This document shows positions 22,901 through 33,499 of a DNA stretch of 60,000 nucleotides, piece after piece (position 1 is the first letter of the stretch; each line of letters opens with the position of its first letter). The position numbers and the translations under genes were made by a program. The DNA is taken from NCBI RefSeq assembly GCF_030272615.1, contig NC_081406.1, positions 231,996,396 through 232,056,395 of the forward strand, in the 5' to 3' direction. The DNA is from Cryptomeria japonica (taxonomy: Eukaryota; Streptophyta; Pinopsida; Cupressales; Cupressaceae). The notes below the pieces were generated by a model, which was not told where the DNA came from, searched no databases, and saw only the letters and a program-made list of their open reading frames with translations.

Positions 22901-23580
22901 AATGGAGGTAAGACAGGTAGCCACTACAACAAAGTCGTGGGCCCAAATAAATCCCTCAAAAATTAGATTGTTTTTGCAGAATACTATGAAGGAGTACAAG
23001 GGGGTAATACAGGTAGGAGGAGCATTAGCTTCTGCTTCTCAACAATGGGAGTGAAAGCTCAAAATGTTTAGTAAGCAATTTTAGATTTTGAATAAATTTT
23101 TGTATTTAGGAGAAGAGGTAATAATGGAGGAGGACCTGTTGGGTGGTAGACATTTGAAGGATGTGAAGGATGTGGTAGACATATGAAGTATGTGAAGGAT
23201 GTGGTAGACATCTAAGTTCCTCTCCTTAAGGTAATTTTTAAATATGAGGATTTTGTGAAGCACCTCCTCGAAATTTTTGGATTAGGGATAACTGATACGG
23301 GGGTCATGGAGGAAGAGAAAGTATTGAATCAGTGGGATGCATATGAGGCCCATCATTTGGGACCTCTAACTTAGTTCGATGTCGCACTGATGGACAAATA
23401 CACGTACCTGGTCACCCAATGTCAAGAGGCAACATAAACAATAGGGTAATTGGAAAAGAAAAGAGAGAAGGCAGAGGAAATCTTGAAAAATTATAAATTT
23501 AGAATCAAGCATGTTGTTGATCCTCCTGCTGAAGAAGTTGCATGTATTATTAATAATTATAAATCTTATAAAAAGTAGAA
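19986..23580 (+). pseudogene. gypsy-1 ORF3, third long reading frame of unknown function
   Basis: A nearly continuous coding trace of about 1,150 codons begins ATG at 19986 (MNPTSNKRGKDINRLPTTMK). It changes frame near 20180 and back near 20700. It then stays in one frame past 23054, broken only by stops such as those at 21132, 21441, 21538, 21913 and 22362. In order it has an N-terminal region (PKLIMTIAQFYDPDTRKC, MLGFGFVIPTRDEIF, HFHPWMFQFMTTIL), a globular middle (EMSSGW..GYRISPEAMAIIQEW, IRVSGFIGNPILLLRYC), a charged helical region, a Pro-rich linker (PPPTTAVHVPV), a basic patch (FEKKKRKVELPK) and a coiled coil (HIELKTQIEQYKQLLIEMGM). I recognise no enzyme motif. From codon ~640 on it lies inside the LTR. 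Some Tat elements carry extra ORFs after pol, but I cannot match this one. Confidence 0.65.
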
Positions 23581-24633
23581 GATGAAACTACAGTTGCTAA
23601 AGATAAAAGGATTCATGAGAAAATATTTTGCATGACTTCTCCACTGGCACTCTAATGGCAGTTCCAACTCCTGTTCCAGTTTTTAACAAAATTCTGCATG
23701 ACTACGAAAGCTTAGCTCATACAACATGCTCTTCATAGTGCTCACTGAACCTCTATTTTGTAGTAGTTAATTGGAGTCTACAGGCAGAAACTTGCAAGTT
23801 AACTGCAACTCCTAGTGTTGAGTTCTTAATTTGGATTAGATTTATTTCCTAGAAACTAGGGTAGAAAACTCTATAAATTGTGAAGTTTGATTCATTTGTA
23901 AGGGTCCAAAAATTGATGATTTGAGGCTCACTTCAAAATTTTAGATTATTTTATAGATTGTTATGAACTTGAGTTATTTTTGTTACACATTCTTTGAAAT
24001 TAATACAAGAAGTAGCTTGTAGATTGCCTGATCTATGCATATATTCTATGAAGTTATTTTTTGTGATTCAGTAACATCTATTATTTGGAATTATCAACGT
24101 GGTTTGATCTTCTGTTTATTGATTTATGAATCATATTGTGCACTTAAGTGGTGTATGAGAATTATTGTGGTATACGATATTATTTGTGATTTTATTTCCA
24201 TAAATTTGTGAAGTTGATGATTTTGCATGTTTACTAGAGGTCCATTGTTGAATGCTAATTTGGATAATATCTGATAATTTTTGGATTGTAGGGAATTAAT
24301 TGATTAGCTTGTTATGATGTTATTGAATTGGCTTCATTGTTGTTTTCTTGTTTCCTTTACTCTTTGTAGTTTATTTTCCAGAGAATCTTAAATCATAAAA
24401 ATACAAAAAAAAAAAGGAAGTTAAGCCATTAACGATAAATGGGATTTAGTTTCAACCAGTAGGCCCCTTAATAGGTACAACCATATCAACCATTGGGCTG
24501 CCCATCACCATCATGACCTGACTATAGAGACCTTGGAGTAGTGAGTTTTCCTAAACTTATTGCTTTTTAGGAGAGGTGGTGAGTTTTCACATTGGCTACC
24601 TGACTGTTGGTAGCTGTGTCAAAACATTCGTCA
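21918..24633 (+). repeat. gypsy-1 3' LTR (minimum extent)
   Basis: Everything from 21918 to 24633 is matched in the left LTR (3551-5907 and 10249-10636). The true start is further left, by an unknown distance, because the left LTR is cut at 3551. The end is CGTCA at 24633, and ACAAC (24634-24638) would be the target duplication. TATA box at 23872-23877. Length is at least 2.7 kb. Confidence 0.8.
23872..23877 (+). promoter_or_regulatory. TATA box of gypsy-1 3' LTR
   Basis: TATAAA in the same context as at 5529-5534 in the left LTR; conserved between copies. Confidence 0.55.
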
Positions 24634-25371
24634 ACAACACTCTAGATCCTCTCTCTCTATCCTTTCTTGCTCTTTTGTGACCATTCTTCTACATGTATCC
24701 CTATTCTTCTATTGTTCCCTTAGTGTCTATTTGGGGATGATGTAAAGCATTGGGATCTTTTCTTGGTCTCTTTCATGTTGACTCAAAAGACATCCTCTCT
24801 TCCCTTTCTTCTAAGGTAGTGTCCTTTCTTTGGGGAACGACAATTATTATATTCACATATACATGAGTTATCATACAACATAGTGACCCCGAGGAAAGTG
24901 AAACTACCTCATGCTTCGTGTTTTGTGCTCAATATCCTTGGGTTTATTCCTCACTTGGGGACTAAATCCTTATGATAACGTGCTCCCTCTCTTCTCTCTC
25001 TCTTGGGTGTATCCAACCTTAAAGAAATCGCTCCCTATAAGACATGCGTAATCACTTTAACATGGGGCATACACTCCACTCATAATTTTCCTTTTTGATA
25101 CTTGGAATTATTTAGTGAACTTGGCTTTGCTTCATAATCTTGGTATCTTTTTCGTAACTCATAGTGAGGGGAACCTTGCTACTTGCAATCACGATTTTTC
25201 CTTCTTGATCTTCCCTTTTACTTTGTCAATTGTTGATGTAAGATCCTAAGTCCATTGGGGACTTGGTGCATCTTGCCTCTTTGACATGGTAGAAGTCTTT
25301 CAATCTTGTTTCCTTGTACTTTACCGACAATATTAGCGTACGCTTATACTCCTGCTAAAGTGGGGGCAAAA
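24634..25371 (+). other. 3' untranslated region and polypurine tract of gypsy-2
   Basis: Non-coding, pyrimidine-rich sequence with phrases typical of gymnosperm gypsy 3' ends ('CATTGGGGACTTGG'). It ends in a purine-rich stretch (AAAGTGGGGGCAAAA, 25357-25371) followed by TG at 25372. The body of this element must lie to the left of gypsy-1, which appears to have inserted into it. No gene is seen here. Confidence 0.5.
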
Positions 25372-26531
25372 TGTAGTGTCATGAAATTGTGACCCTTCCA
25401 ATTATCGACTAGATTAGGGTTCTCACGCATGCGATTTGAATACCTAAGCCTAATCGGAGACCAAAGACCTGCTTAGCACCTAAGAACTACATCTTGCTTG
25501 CCCTTCGCACTGCCTAAACTGCATCAAGCCCTAGAAAAAAGGGCAGGACAGGGGTGTGGCTCCCCTCTCCTTGCCCCATTTTAGTGTAGGACCCTTTCTA
25601 ATTTTGCATTAGAGGTTGCACATTGAGCGAGAAAACTCCCCCAGTGTCAGCATGTGACAGAAAATCAATCAATTAGCCCTAATTGACAAGTATATAAGTC
25701 ACATTCGCCCTCCTATTTTGCATAAGTTCAATAAGTGATAACACAGATACAAGAGATCATGCATTCAAGCATTCCTTTCCATCATTGAGTATTCTCAACT
25801 CTCCTTTCAAGGCTAGGTGTTTCATTCAAGTCAAGGATTCATCCAATGAAGAGGAGATTCACTCCAACATTAAACTTCATACAAGCAATTATATCAACAT
25901 TTCTATTATAACCTCCCTTGAGGTGATTTACAATTCAGTCTTTCATTTACATTTACTTGCAACTACTTTCTTTCATCATTTGGTTAATTCCAAAACTGGG
26001 GTTTTACCTGAAGGCAAATGCCCAATCCCAACCCCTTTTCCTCTTTTTTTTTTTGTGTAGGTTGCAGGTGTGTAGCTGTACTTTCAAATTTGGACTCCAT
26101 TTGCAGAGGTGGAAAAACCCTTTTCATTTCGCGGATTTTTTAGAGGACAATGTACATTCCCACCATAGTCTAGGCAAATTTTCCTCAAATTCATAGGGCA
26201 ACTTTGTCTCGACATATTATTGCCAGATCTATGTGCACAACTTCATCCTATGCTTCTATCTTGAATTACAATCACATCTTTATCACTTTTCCACTTAGTC
26301 ATAAGTACACAATTCATTCAATTCGAATATTAATCTTAGAAGAGGGTATTTACTTACCATCACTCAGAATTCAATCTCCTTTTCTAGAGGTTGAATATAG
26401 TGTACTTTCCCCCATCTTCCAATGTAATGCGTGAAAATTGTTTGAAGGAAAATCCAAAGTGAAACTTTCATCTCTCCTCAAAGGGAAGGAAAGCTTTCCT
26501 CTAGATCTCCACCATTCACCATTTTTCAACA
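25372..26531 (+). repeat. gypsy-2 LTR (probable 3' LTR)
   Basis: Begins TGTAGTGTCATGAAATTGTG directly after the polypurine tract and probably ends TTTCAACA at 26531, giving TG...CA and 1,160 bases. The right edge is inferred from where the 1.3 kb repeat shared with 33424 begins (26538). Short open frames inside (such as 25785-26060) have no recognisable content. The partner LTR is not in the window. Confidence 0.5.
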
Positions 26532-26537
26532 TTACAA

Positions 26538-27829
26538 AACCATCATTTGTCTTAAGCATTTTGCATCTTGGAGAATTAGGTTGAACATCTTGTTTCGGAG
26601 AAAATGGAATCATGTCAATAGTTAGTGTTTTAGGTTGAAGATTCTTCTTATGGCATTGTAAATCCTATGTAATAATGTATAATGTATTAATGTTTTCATT
26701 GTAAAAGACCAATGAGGTCTCATGATTATAGTCTAAGTAAGCCAAGTGAATGACCTATGAGGTCCAATGATGTAAATGCAACAAGAAATCGTCATGTGAT
26801 TGTAACTGACAGGAAAGTGATAGAACTACTAACCCACTAACCTACTAACATGTGTTCTACGCTTGTGTATTTCTTGATGAGTTATTTATTATTTCCTTAA
26901 GAATGCATGGTTTAATGTTGCTAATATAAGCTTGAAAAGTTCTTATACACATCAACCTTAGATCATTATATTCATTGAATTTAACATAGAAATTTGTGAG
27001 TTCTGCATGCACGTTAAACTTAGTTATCTTTAGTCAATCTTAATCATATGCATGTCTCAATGCTTATGTGTTTCTTGATTAGATTCATTTATTAATGCCT
27101 CCATGTTCATGCTTAGATTTGAATGGTTAACTTAATCATGGCACATTAATTGTGGGTTTACATGTTTATCTAACTTCACACTAGTTCATGAAAATCTCTA
27201 CTTTACCTCTACTTTTCTTATGCTACATGATAAATAACTTATGTTTCAATTGTACTTACTTTAATAGTATCCTACATTTATTTGTTTAGATGCATGTTAA
27301 TTAACTTAAGATTTGCATTTGTGTTAATAGAAATTTACTTAGTCTTTAATTAAGATTTAATTGTGTTAGTTATTCTAAGGTTAGGAGTAGCGGGTCTTTA
27401 CATTGCTTTTGCTTATGATGGGACCTATTGCTATTTTTATTTTTCTTATTAGTTGTTTCAAAGTTTTATTTAATTATAATATTAATTAACAAAGAAAAAT
27501 CTTTATATTAAAATTATAAAGATAAATAAATTATATAAATTATTATCGACATATACATTACACCTCATTTAAATGTAAGTACTAATTATTATATATATAT
27601 TATGTGCGCGTAGTATGCAACCACTCTTCTATGTTGTGTAACACATTTGATCCATCACTTCATAGTCGACACAGACGAATTCAAATTTGAACTAGGAATT
27701 AGCCATTTCAATATAAATTTTATTTCCAACTATTGATCTCTCTTTTTTTCTGCACAATGGTCAAACAAGATATGAGATTAGAAATTAACTAAGTATATTT
27801 CTCATTCGGACCAAGCCTATTAGAATATT
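26538..27829. repeat. 1.3 kb direct repeat, left copy
   Basis: Matches 33424-34873 in the same orientation. I count about 20 differences over a 270-base stretch. It ends TTAGAATATT at 27829, exactly where copia-2 coding sequence begins on the minus strand. It has about 110 bases near 27190-27290 that the right copy lacks, and it lacks the SINE present there. On the minus strand it encodes the leader MIPFSPKQDVQPNSPR followed by MLKTNDG, shared with the right copy. Either a long LTR or a separate dispersed element. Confidence 0.75.
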
Positions 27830-29328
27830 GGCTAATTTTGTCGATTTCTTCAAAGTACTGACAAGAGAATCTTGAAAAGTTTCAAACTTCACACGTGCAA
27901 GAGGATTGGTGAAGATATCAGGATGTTGTTCCCAGGTCGAGCAGAATTAGAACTGAATGTTCTTTTGTTGAACATACTCTCATATAAAGTGACAATCAAC
28001 TTCAATATGCTTGGTCCGTTTATGAAACACTAGATTACAAACAAGCTTGAGAACACTTTGATTATCATAGTAGAGGACTGTAAGTTGGTTTTGTGGTACC
28101 CCCAATCCTTCTAATATGCGACACAACCAAACTACTTCACAAATTGTTGCACTTACTACACGATATTATGCCTCTCTTGAAGAACAAGCAATTGTAGGTT
28201 GCTTCTTAATTCCTCATGAAATAGGTCCTAAACTAAGAAAGAAAAAAATCCAGATGTGGACTTCCTATCAACAACTGAACCTGCATAGTCTTCATTAGTG
28301 TACCATGTCTAGAAGAATTGATCACTCCTTTTATATTCCAGACCATGATCCATTGTACCATGTATCTACCTCAAGACCCTTTTGTTGCTAGTCAATGAGA
28401 GGTCTTTGGTTCTTGCATGAATCATGAAAGATGATTAATAGCAAAACTGATATATGGTTTACTAAATGTCACGTAAATCAAACCTCCAATCATTTGACGA
28501 TAAAGAGTTGCATTCACCTGAGGAGATTGATGAGAGGTAGATAACTGCAAACCTAATTCCATAGGTGTAGGCATGGATTTGGAATCCATCATTCTAAATT
28601 TATCAAGTAGTGTCGACATATTTTCTCTGTGACACAAAGATATGGTGATTTTTTTGCCATACCTCTCAGCCAAGACAATAGTGCAGAAGCCCGAGATCTG
28701 TCATATCAAAAGCCTTCTTGAGATCATTCTTGGTTGTTTCAACTATTTCTTTTGAGCTACCTGCAATAACCAAGTCATCAACATATACATTAATGATCAC
28801 AATATCCCCCCCTTGAACCTTGAGGTAGATGTTTGGATCATATGGATGCCTAGTAAAACCATGCTTTAGCAAATGCTCATAAATTTTTATATACCAGGCT
28901 CTAGGAGCATGTTTGAGACCATATAGAGACTTAATAAGCTTGCAATCCTTTTCATCTTTACCAGGTGTGACATATCCCTCTGGTTGGGTCATTTAGAGCT
29001 CTTCTTTAAGGTTTCCATTAAGAAAGGCACTTTTTACATCCATTTGGTATAATTTCAATCCAAATTTGGTAGCTAAACCAAAAATCGTTCTATTGGTTTT
29101 TATCTTTGCAGTGGGAGCAAATGTTTCCCCATAGTCTATACCTTCTTTCTGGGCATATCCCTTGGCTACAAGTCTAGCCTTTTGTTTATCTATACTACCA
29201 TTTGCTAAGTTATACTTAGATTTAAAAATCCATTTACAACCAATTTCTTTCTTAGTAGGTGGTAGATCAACAAGCTCCCAAGTGTTATTTTTCATAAGAC
29301 ATTGATACTTTGCATCCATAGCCTCTTT
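27830..29328 (-). pseudogene. pol: copia-2 reverse transcriptase and RNase H
   Basis: RT starts with MKNNTWELVDLPPTKKEIG and GCKWIFKSKYN, then KARLVAKGYAQKEGIDYGET, YQMDVKSAFLNGNL (first catalytic Asp), LIKSLYGLKHAPRAWY and IINVYVDDLVIAG, the intact YVDD. Stops at 28990 and near 28665 and a frame change break it. The RNase H follows through NEDYAGSVVDRKSTSGF (Asp), SSREA (Glu), YYDNQSVLKLVCN (Asp) and FHKRTKHIEVDCHFIREYVQ to about 27830, where the sequence runs into the 1.3 kb repeat. It copies element RNA into DNA in virus-like particles. Confidence 0.9.
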
Positions 29329-30910
29329 CTAAGGCTTTGATTCAAGTTCCTCTTGAATAGTAGATGGCTCAAAATTTTCAGCAACTGAAGTCATCAGTGC
29401 AAAATTTACCTCATTACGAGCCATGATGTCAGTCCTCAGACTTGAAGTTGAAGTGTTTGGAACTCCATCAAGATTTGCATCTTGAATGGTACTAGTATAC
29501 CATTTTGGCAATGGTTTTGTGACATTGATGGGTGGCGATTGACTATCAATATTCCCATTATTTTTACCATCCATATTGAATACATGAGCACTATCTTTAG
29601 TAGGTGAGGATGTAGGAGAAGAACTTACATCATACTTCTCATCAAATATTACATCCCTACTAATATATATCTTCTTTGCATGAGGATCCATAAGGCGATA
29701 TGCCTTAGACTCACTACTATAGCCAAGAAGTATACATTTCATGGATTTTTCATCAAGCTTATTTCTCTTCTATTAGGAATGCGCATATAGGCAATGCATC
29801 CAAAAACATGAAGATATGAGATAGAAGGCTTCACCCTTGTCCATGCTTCTTCTGGAGTAATGCCATTAAGGGCTTTGGTTGGAGCACGATTCAAAAGATA
29901 AATTGCAGTGTGTACAACTTCAGCCCAATATACACGCTCTAGTTGTGAATCATTCAACATACTACAGACCATCTCCACAATGATGTGTTTTATTTGTTCT
30001 ACAGCACCATGTTACTGGGGTGTGTATGCTAAAGTCAGTTGACACCAAATGCCATTTTCCTTCAGATACGTGGAGAATTTTGTGCTGGTGTACTCCCCCC
30101 TCGATCTGAGTGAATGGCACGAACATAGTGATTCATATCTTTCTCCACTTGAGTGCAAAACTCTTTGAAATAGGAAAGAGTGTCATCTTTATGCTGCAAA
30201 CAAAGTACCCACATTTTCCTTGTATGATCATCAACAAAAAGTTGAACGTACTTGTATCCATTGTGACTAGGTGGCATAGGGCCAAACAAGTCGGTACACA
30301 CCAGCTTCAAAGGTTGGCTGGCATGATGCTCACTTGGATAGAATGGGACTCTATGTTGTTTTCTAGTAAGATAACTAGAACAAACTGTACTGGACTTTTC
30401 AAGTGATGGAAGCCCTTTGACCATGTTATTTTTACAAAGTTTGTGCAAGTAACTAGTGCTCAGGTGACTGAATTTATGATGCCAAAGCAATGAAAGATCA
30501 TTAATTGTAGTCACTAAGGCTTGATTATTAACAATGGTATCAAGCCTAAACATTCTACTAACCTCAGTAGAACTAGCAACAATCTTAACACTTTTAGACT
30601 TATCTTTGACAAGACAGACCTTTTTATCCTTATTTGAATCAAATTCAATTGTAAGGCTATGATCAAGAAATTGAGTAACATAAAGAGAATTTTTGGTAAG
30701 TCCTAGCACATACAAAACATTAGTAATCCTGCACTTATGTATGCCAAACTGTAAAGAGATGTCACCAATACCTTTGATTTCATGGGTGCTATCATCTCTG
30801 AGAGTTATTGTACCATGATGAGGTCTCAATGTGAGAAACCACTTCTCTTTTTCTGTCATGTGCTTTGTAGCACCTGAGTCCACATACCAGATGGAGGTAG
30901 ATTATGAACT
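29329..30910 (-). pseudogene. pol: copia-2 protease and integrase
   Basis: Begins YVDSGATKHMTEKEKWF, the retropepsin D-S-G-A motif. GAG-pre-integrase follows with LSLLWHHKFSHLSTSYLHKL (His pair); the Cys pair reads VCSSY, so the second Cys is lost. The core has KLVCTDLFGPMPP (first Asp) and RAIHSDRGG (second Asp). A frameshift near 30062 precedes AYTPQ and VEQIKH, then WAEVVHTAIYLLNRAPTKAL and SYLHVFGCIAYMRIP, the usual copia integrase C-part, and KCILLGYSSESKAYRL. The last ~110 codons (to 29329) are the variable INT-RT linker with IQEELESKP. One frameshift and several stops disable it. Confidence 0.9.
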
Positions 30911-30959
30911 GTCTTCTAAAGTGTGGGCTGACATCACGTATTCCTTGGCTACAGAATCA

Positions 30960-31810
30960 TCTGCTTCAACAACATTGCTTTGTTGCTTCTATTTGTTCTT
31001 CTGCTTCCATTGTGGTTTGCCACTTTGAAAGGGCTTCTTTGGATGTGTTTTGTTGGATGATCCCTTGTTGAAGGAGTTGTACCAACTATTATTTACGTCT
31101 TGTCCAACTCTGTCACAGATTGGACACTTCTTCGAAGGTATGGATGAGTTACCAGATTTGGGAGGCCCATTGAACTGCTTCATAGGCTTCTTGCCTTTAT
31201 GACGTGTAGTAATGGTATGATCATCCCGATCTAGTTCTTGATTGATAGATCCTTCTTTTTGAAGTATATTCACTAACTTCTCAAAAGTGGGTGTTGTCTC
31301 AGTGACATTCAAAGTTGTCACAAAGACTTTATATCTGGGAGGCAGTGCTCACAGAACAATAGGAACCAAAATTGCATCTTCAGGCTTTTCTCCCAATGCT
31401 TGTAAGGAAGCTCTCAATTCTGCAATCCTTTTGAGAAAGGATTTTAACTGTTCTCCATGCTTCATCTTCAGGCTGTGTAGTTGACTCTGCAAATTTGGAA
31501 TCTGATTCTAATTCTTTGTCTCAAACACTGTGTTGAGTTTGTCCCATGCATCTTTGGTTGTGGACGAGTCACGAATAAAGGGCTAAACATCATCAAACAC
31601 ACTGAATAAGATGATCAATTTTGTCTTTTTGTTGGCTTGATCAAACTTCTTCTACTCATCAACATCTATCTTATGGCATGATGTGGCACCACTAACCACA
31701 TCCCAGACTTCCTCAAACGAAGTTTTGAGTTTGGTCTTCCAGTTGGAATAATTATTCCCATGGAGCAATTGGGAATCTGGAAGAATTTTTTTTGGAGAAC
31801 TTCCCACCAT
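30960..31810 (-). pseudogene. gag: copia-2 gag (UBN2-type)
   Basis: Starts with ATG at 31810 (MVGSSPKKILPDSQLLHGNN, then YSNWKTKLKTSFEEVW), the Ty1/copia gag opening. Continues through LKSFLKRIAELRASLQALG and PPRYKVFVTTLNVTET to an open piece at 31321-30989 with a basic tail. The zinc knuckle CPICDRVGQDVNNSWY has lost its His (now Gln) and last Cys (now Ser). Stops near 31644, 31584, 31507 and 31350 interrupt it. Confidence 0.85.
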
Positions 31811-32815
31811 TATATTAGAGAAGGAAGGAAAAAAAATAACTCCCCCTTTTAAGAGTTGAGAGTCATATAGTTTATTTCAGATATCATAGGTTTACAAAAT
31901 CACCGTATTGACAAGGTCAGTTGGAAAATGGAACCCCCCTTGAAATTTTGAAAAATATACTGACAGTAAAAATCAAAGATGAGAACTAGGATCCTAAGGT
32001 ATGGCATCTAGATGAGAACTAGGCTCATAAGGTATGGCATCTACATGATTAGTATGGCATTTACCATTGTTAAATAAATAATGGTGATTTCTAAATAGTC
32101 GAGCTCAATCAAATGTTACAGCTCAACAAAATAAGAGAAACTCACGAGGAAAAGTAGTCATATCTCCAGTGAGAGCAAATCCACCCATGACGGCCCCCAT
32201 ACACAATAATGCATCAAATGAAAAAAAAATATTACATCAACAGAAAATTTGCCTTCACTAGTCAACCAATGTTGTCTACGCCAATGCAGATCCCTCAGGT
32301 TGACAAAGTAGATGCTCGAGCAAAGGCTTTCCACACATGCTTGTCAAGTCACCATGGTGGGCGTTAGGCCTGTGAATGAATAGTACCAGAGTCACTGAAA
32401 AGACCACCGACGTCTGGAAGCAAGTCTTTGTTCTTTGTGATGAGTTCTTAAAAGTTGCAGATAACCGTAAAGCTAAGCAGTTACCAAGTTGACCTTCCGA
32501 GTTGACGTGTTCAAAATGGGCTTACGTGTGCAGCTCCAAGCCAGAACAAGCTTTATAATAGTCGGACCAAGTTCTCATTGAGTGCACTTAGAAAAATCCC
32601 CTTAGAGACATTTCTCAATGGAAGCTCCAAATTCAACGTCACCACTTTCGAAATTTCCACTGTCAAATTCGTTGTTGTTGAGCTTGAAATCCCCACTGCA
32701 GGCAACGGCGCGGGCACCAATATTTCTCCGTGAGACAGATTTGAGATGAAATTACGACCTCGATGAGTACCAATAGTATGAAATTACGACTTAGATGAGC
32801 ACATTCCCTATCTCT
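31811..32815 (-). other. Leader region of copia-2 between PBS and gag
   Basis: About 1 kb without a reading frame. It includes short internal duplications ('GATGAGAACTAGG' and 'AAGGTATGGCATCTA', each twice near 31980-32045) and an A run near 32221. It is longer than usual for a copia leader and may hold a further small insertion. Confidence 0.5.
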
Positions 32816-32828
32816 GGCTCTGATGCCA
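32816..32828 (-). promoter_or_regulatory. Primer-binding site of copia-2 (initiator tRNA-Met)
   Basis: Minus-strand TGGCATCAGAGCC differs by one base from the standard TGGTATCAGAGCC and directly adjoins the 5' LTR. Confidence 0.85.
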
Positions 32829-33059
32829 TATTAGCATTTTGCAGAGCAATCGAATACCTTTCATTGTATGGAAACAAGTATATATAGAATATGATAGGAG
32901 AGAACCCGTGTATCCTCAAATAGTGACGGATTGAACAAATTCCTAAATATACTATGAAACAACAACAAACATAAACCAATCGAACAAACCATATACTATG
33001 TAGCACTAGCAGACAATAACAAAGACAACACACGGGTGAAATGATGGAATATGCTAACA
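32829..33059 (-). repeat. 5' LTR of copia-2 (231 bp)
   Basis: On the minus strand it begins TGTTAGCAT and ends ATGCTAATA beside the PBS; the ends are inverted complements with one C-to-T change in the final CA. It contains CTATATATAC about 60 bases before the end, a TATA box. The short length is normal for plant copia. The alternative, that the LTR extends to 34873 and includes the 1.3 kb repeat, is less likely because of this 9-base inverted repeat. Confidence 0.65.
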
Positions 33060-33127
33060 GAGGAGAGAAAAAGAGAATCTACGGTGTTAATGAAGCTAAT
33101 CAAGCATGTCATCCTCTCCCGATCTTG

Positions 33128-33499
33128 CTAATCATTGTTTCGGGAAGGTGGACAACACACAAAAGGAGCCACATTGAGCACAGTAGATGGAGCTATTGCA
33201 AGTTCCAAACAAGGACCATGTTCTAAGGATGAGTCATTTTGTTCGTTATTAAGAGTTAAGATTAGTGTTTTTGAAAATTTTGCAGATAAATCATTATCAA
33301 CATCAGCATATTCATATTCATCATCATAAATATTAGGGTCTACATTTTCATTATTAACAACATTTTCACCTAGTTCTTCATCAAGATTAATAAAAATAGG
33401 AGCTCTAATAGGAATAGAGTTTGAACCATCATTTGTCTTAAGCATTTTGCGTCTTGGAGAATTAGGTTGAACATCGTGTTTCAGAGAAAATGGAATCAT
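33128..33499 (-). CDS. Hypothetical acidic 123-residue ORF, doubtful
   Basis: Opens MIPFSLKHDVQPNSPRRK and MLKTNDG, which is shared with the left copy of the 1.3 kb repeat (26613 minus), then diverges into an Asn/Asp/Glu-rich segment (VVNNENVDPNIYDDEYEYAD). It ends FVCCPPSRNND. No family recognised. The two copies differ from the codon after NDG: in the left copy the sequence there reads GGTTTTG. It may be the start of a captured gene or an ORF of the repeat itself. Frame conservation of the shared part hints at a real protein start, but the evidence is thin. Confidence 0.3.
   Translation of the reverse strand: MIPFSLKHDVQPNSPRRKMLKTNDGSNSIPIRAPIFINLDEELGENVVNNENVDPNIYDDEYEYADVDNDLSAKFSKTLILTLNNEQNDSSLEHGPCLELAIAPSTVLNVAPFVCCPPSRNND

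Larger units (their letters stand above)
3551..24633 (+). mobile_element. gypsy-1: Tat-like Ty3/gypsy element with LTR-overlapping third ORF
   Basis: Direct repeats (3551-5907 plus 10249-10636, and 21918-24633) flank gag, protease, archaeal-type RNase H, RT, native RNase H and integrase on the + strand. Both repeat copies end in CGTCA, directly before the gag leader in one case and before unrelated sequence in the other, so they are LTRs. The left LTR is truncated by copia-1 and split by the 5908-10248 insert. A third ORF follows integrase and continues into the 3' LTR. All frames carry many stops and several frameshifts, so the element is dead. Over about 460 aligned bases of ORF3 I count roughly 40 LTR-to-LTR differences, which implies an old insertion. 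Confidence 0.85.
27830..33059 (-). mobile_element. copia-2: Ty1/copia element, 3' LTR missing
   Basis: On the minus strand the order is 5' LTR (33059-32829), PBS, leader, gag, protease, integrase, RT, RNase H. That gag-PR-INT-RT order defines Ty1/copia. The coding ends abruptly at the edge of the 1.3 kb repeat at 27829 with no recognisable polypurine tract or 3' LTR. Numerous stops and frameshifts show it is dead. Candidate target duplication GAGGA at 33060-33064. Confidence 0.85.

Noticed and set aside
24640-25370. Host gene 3' end
   Set aside because: No coding trace; followed by a polypurine tract and LTR start, so it fits a gypsy 3' untranslated region better.
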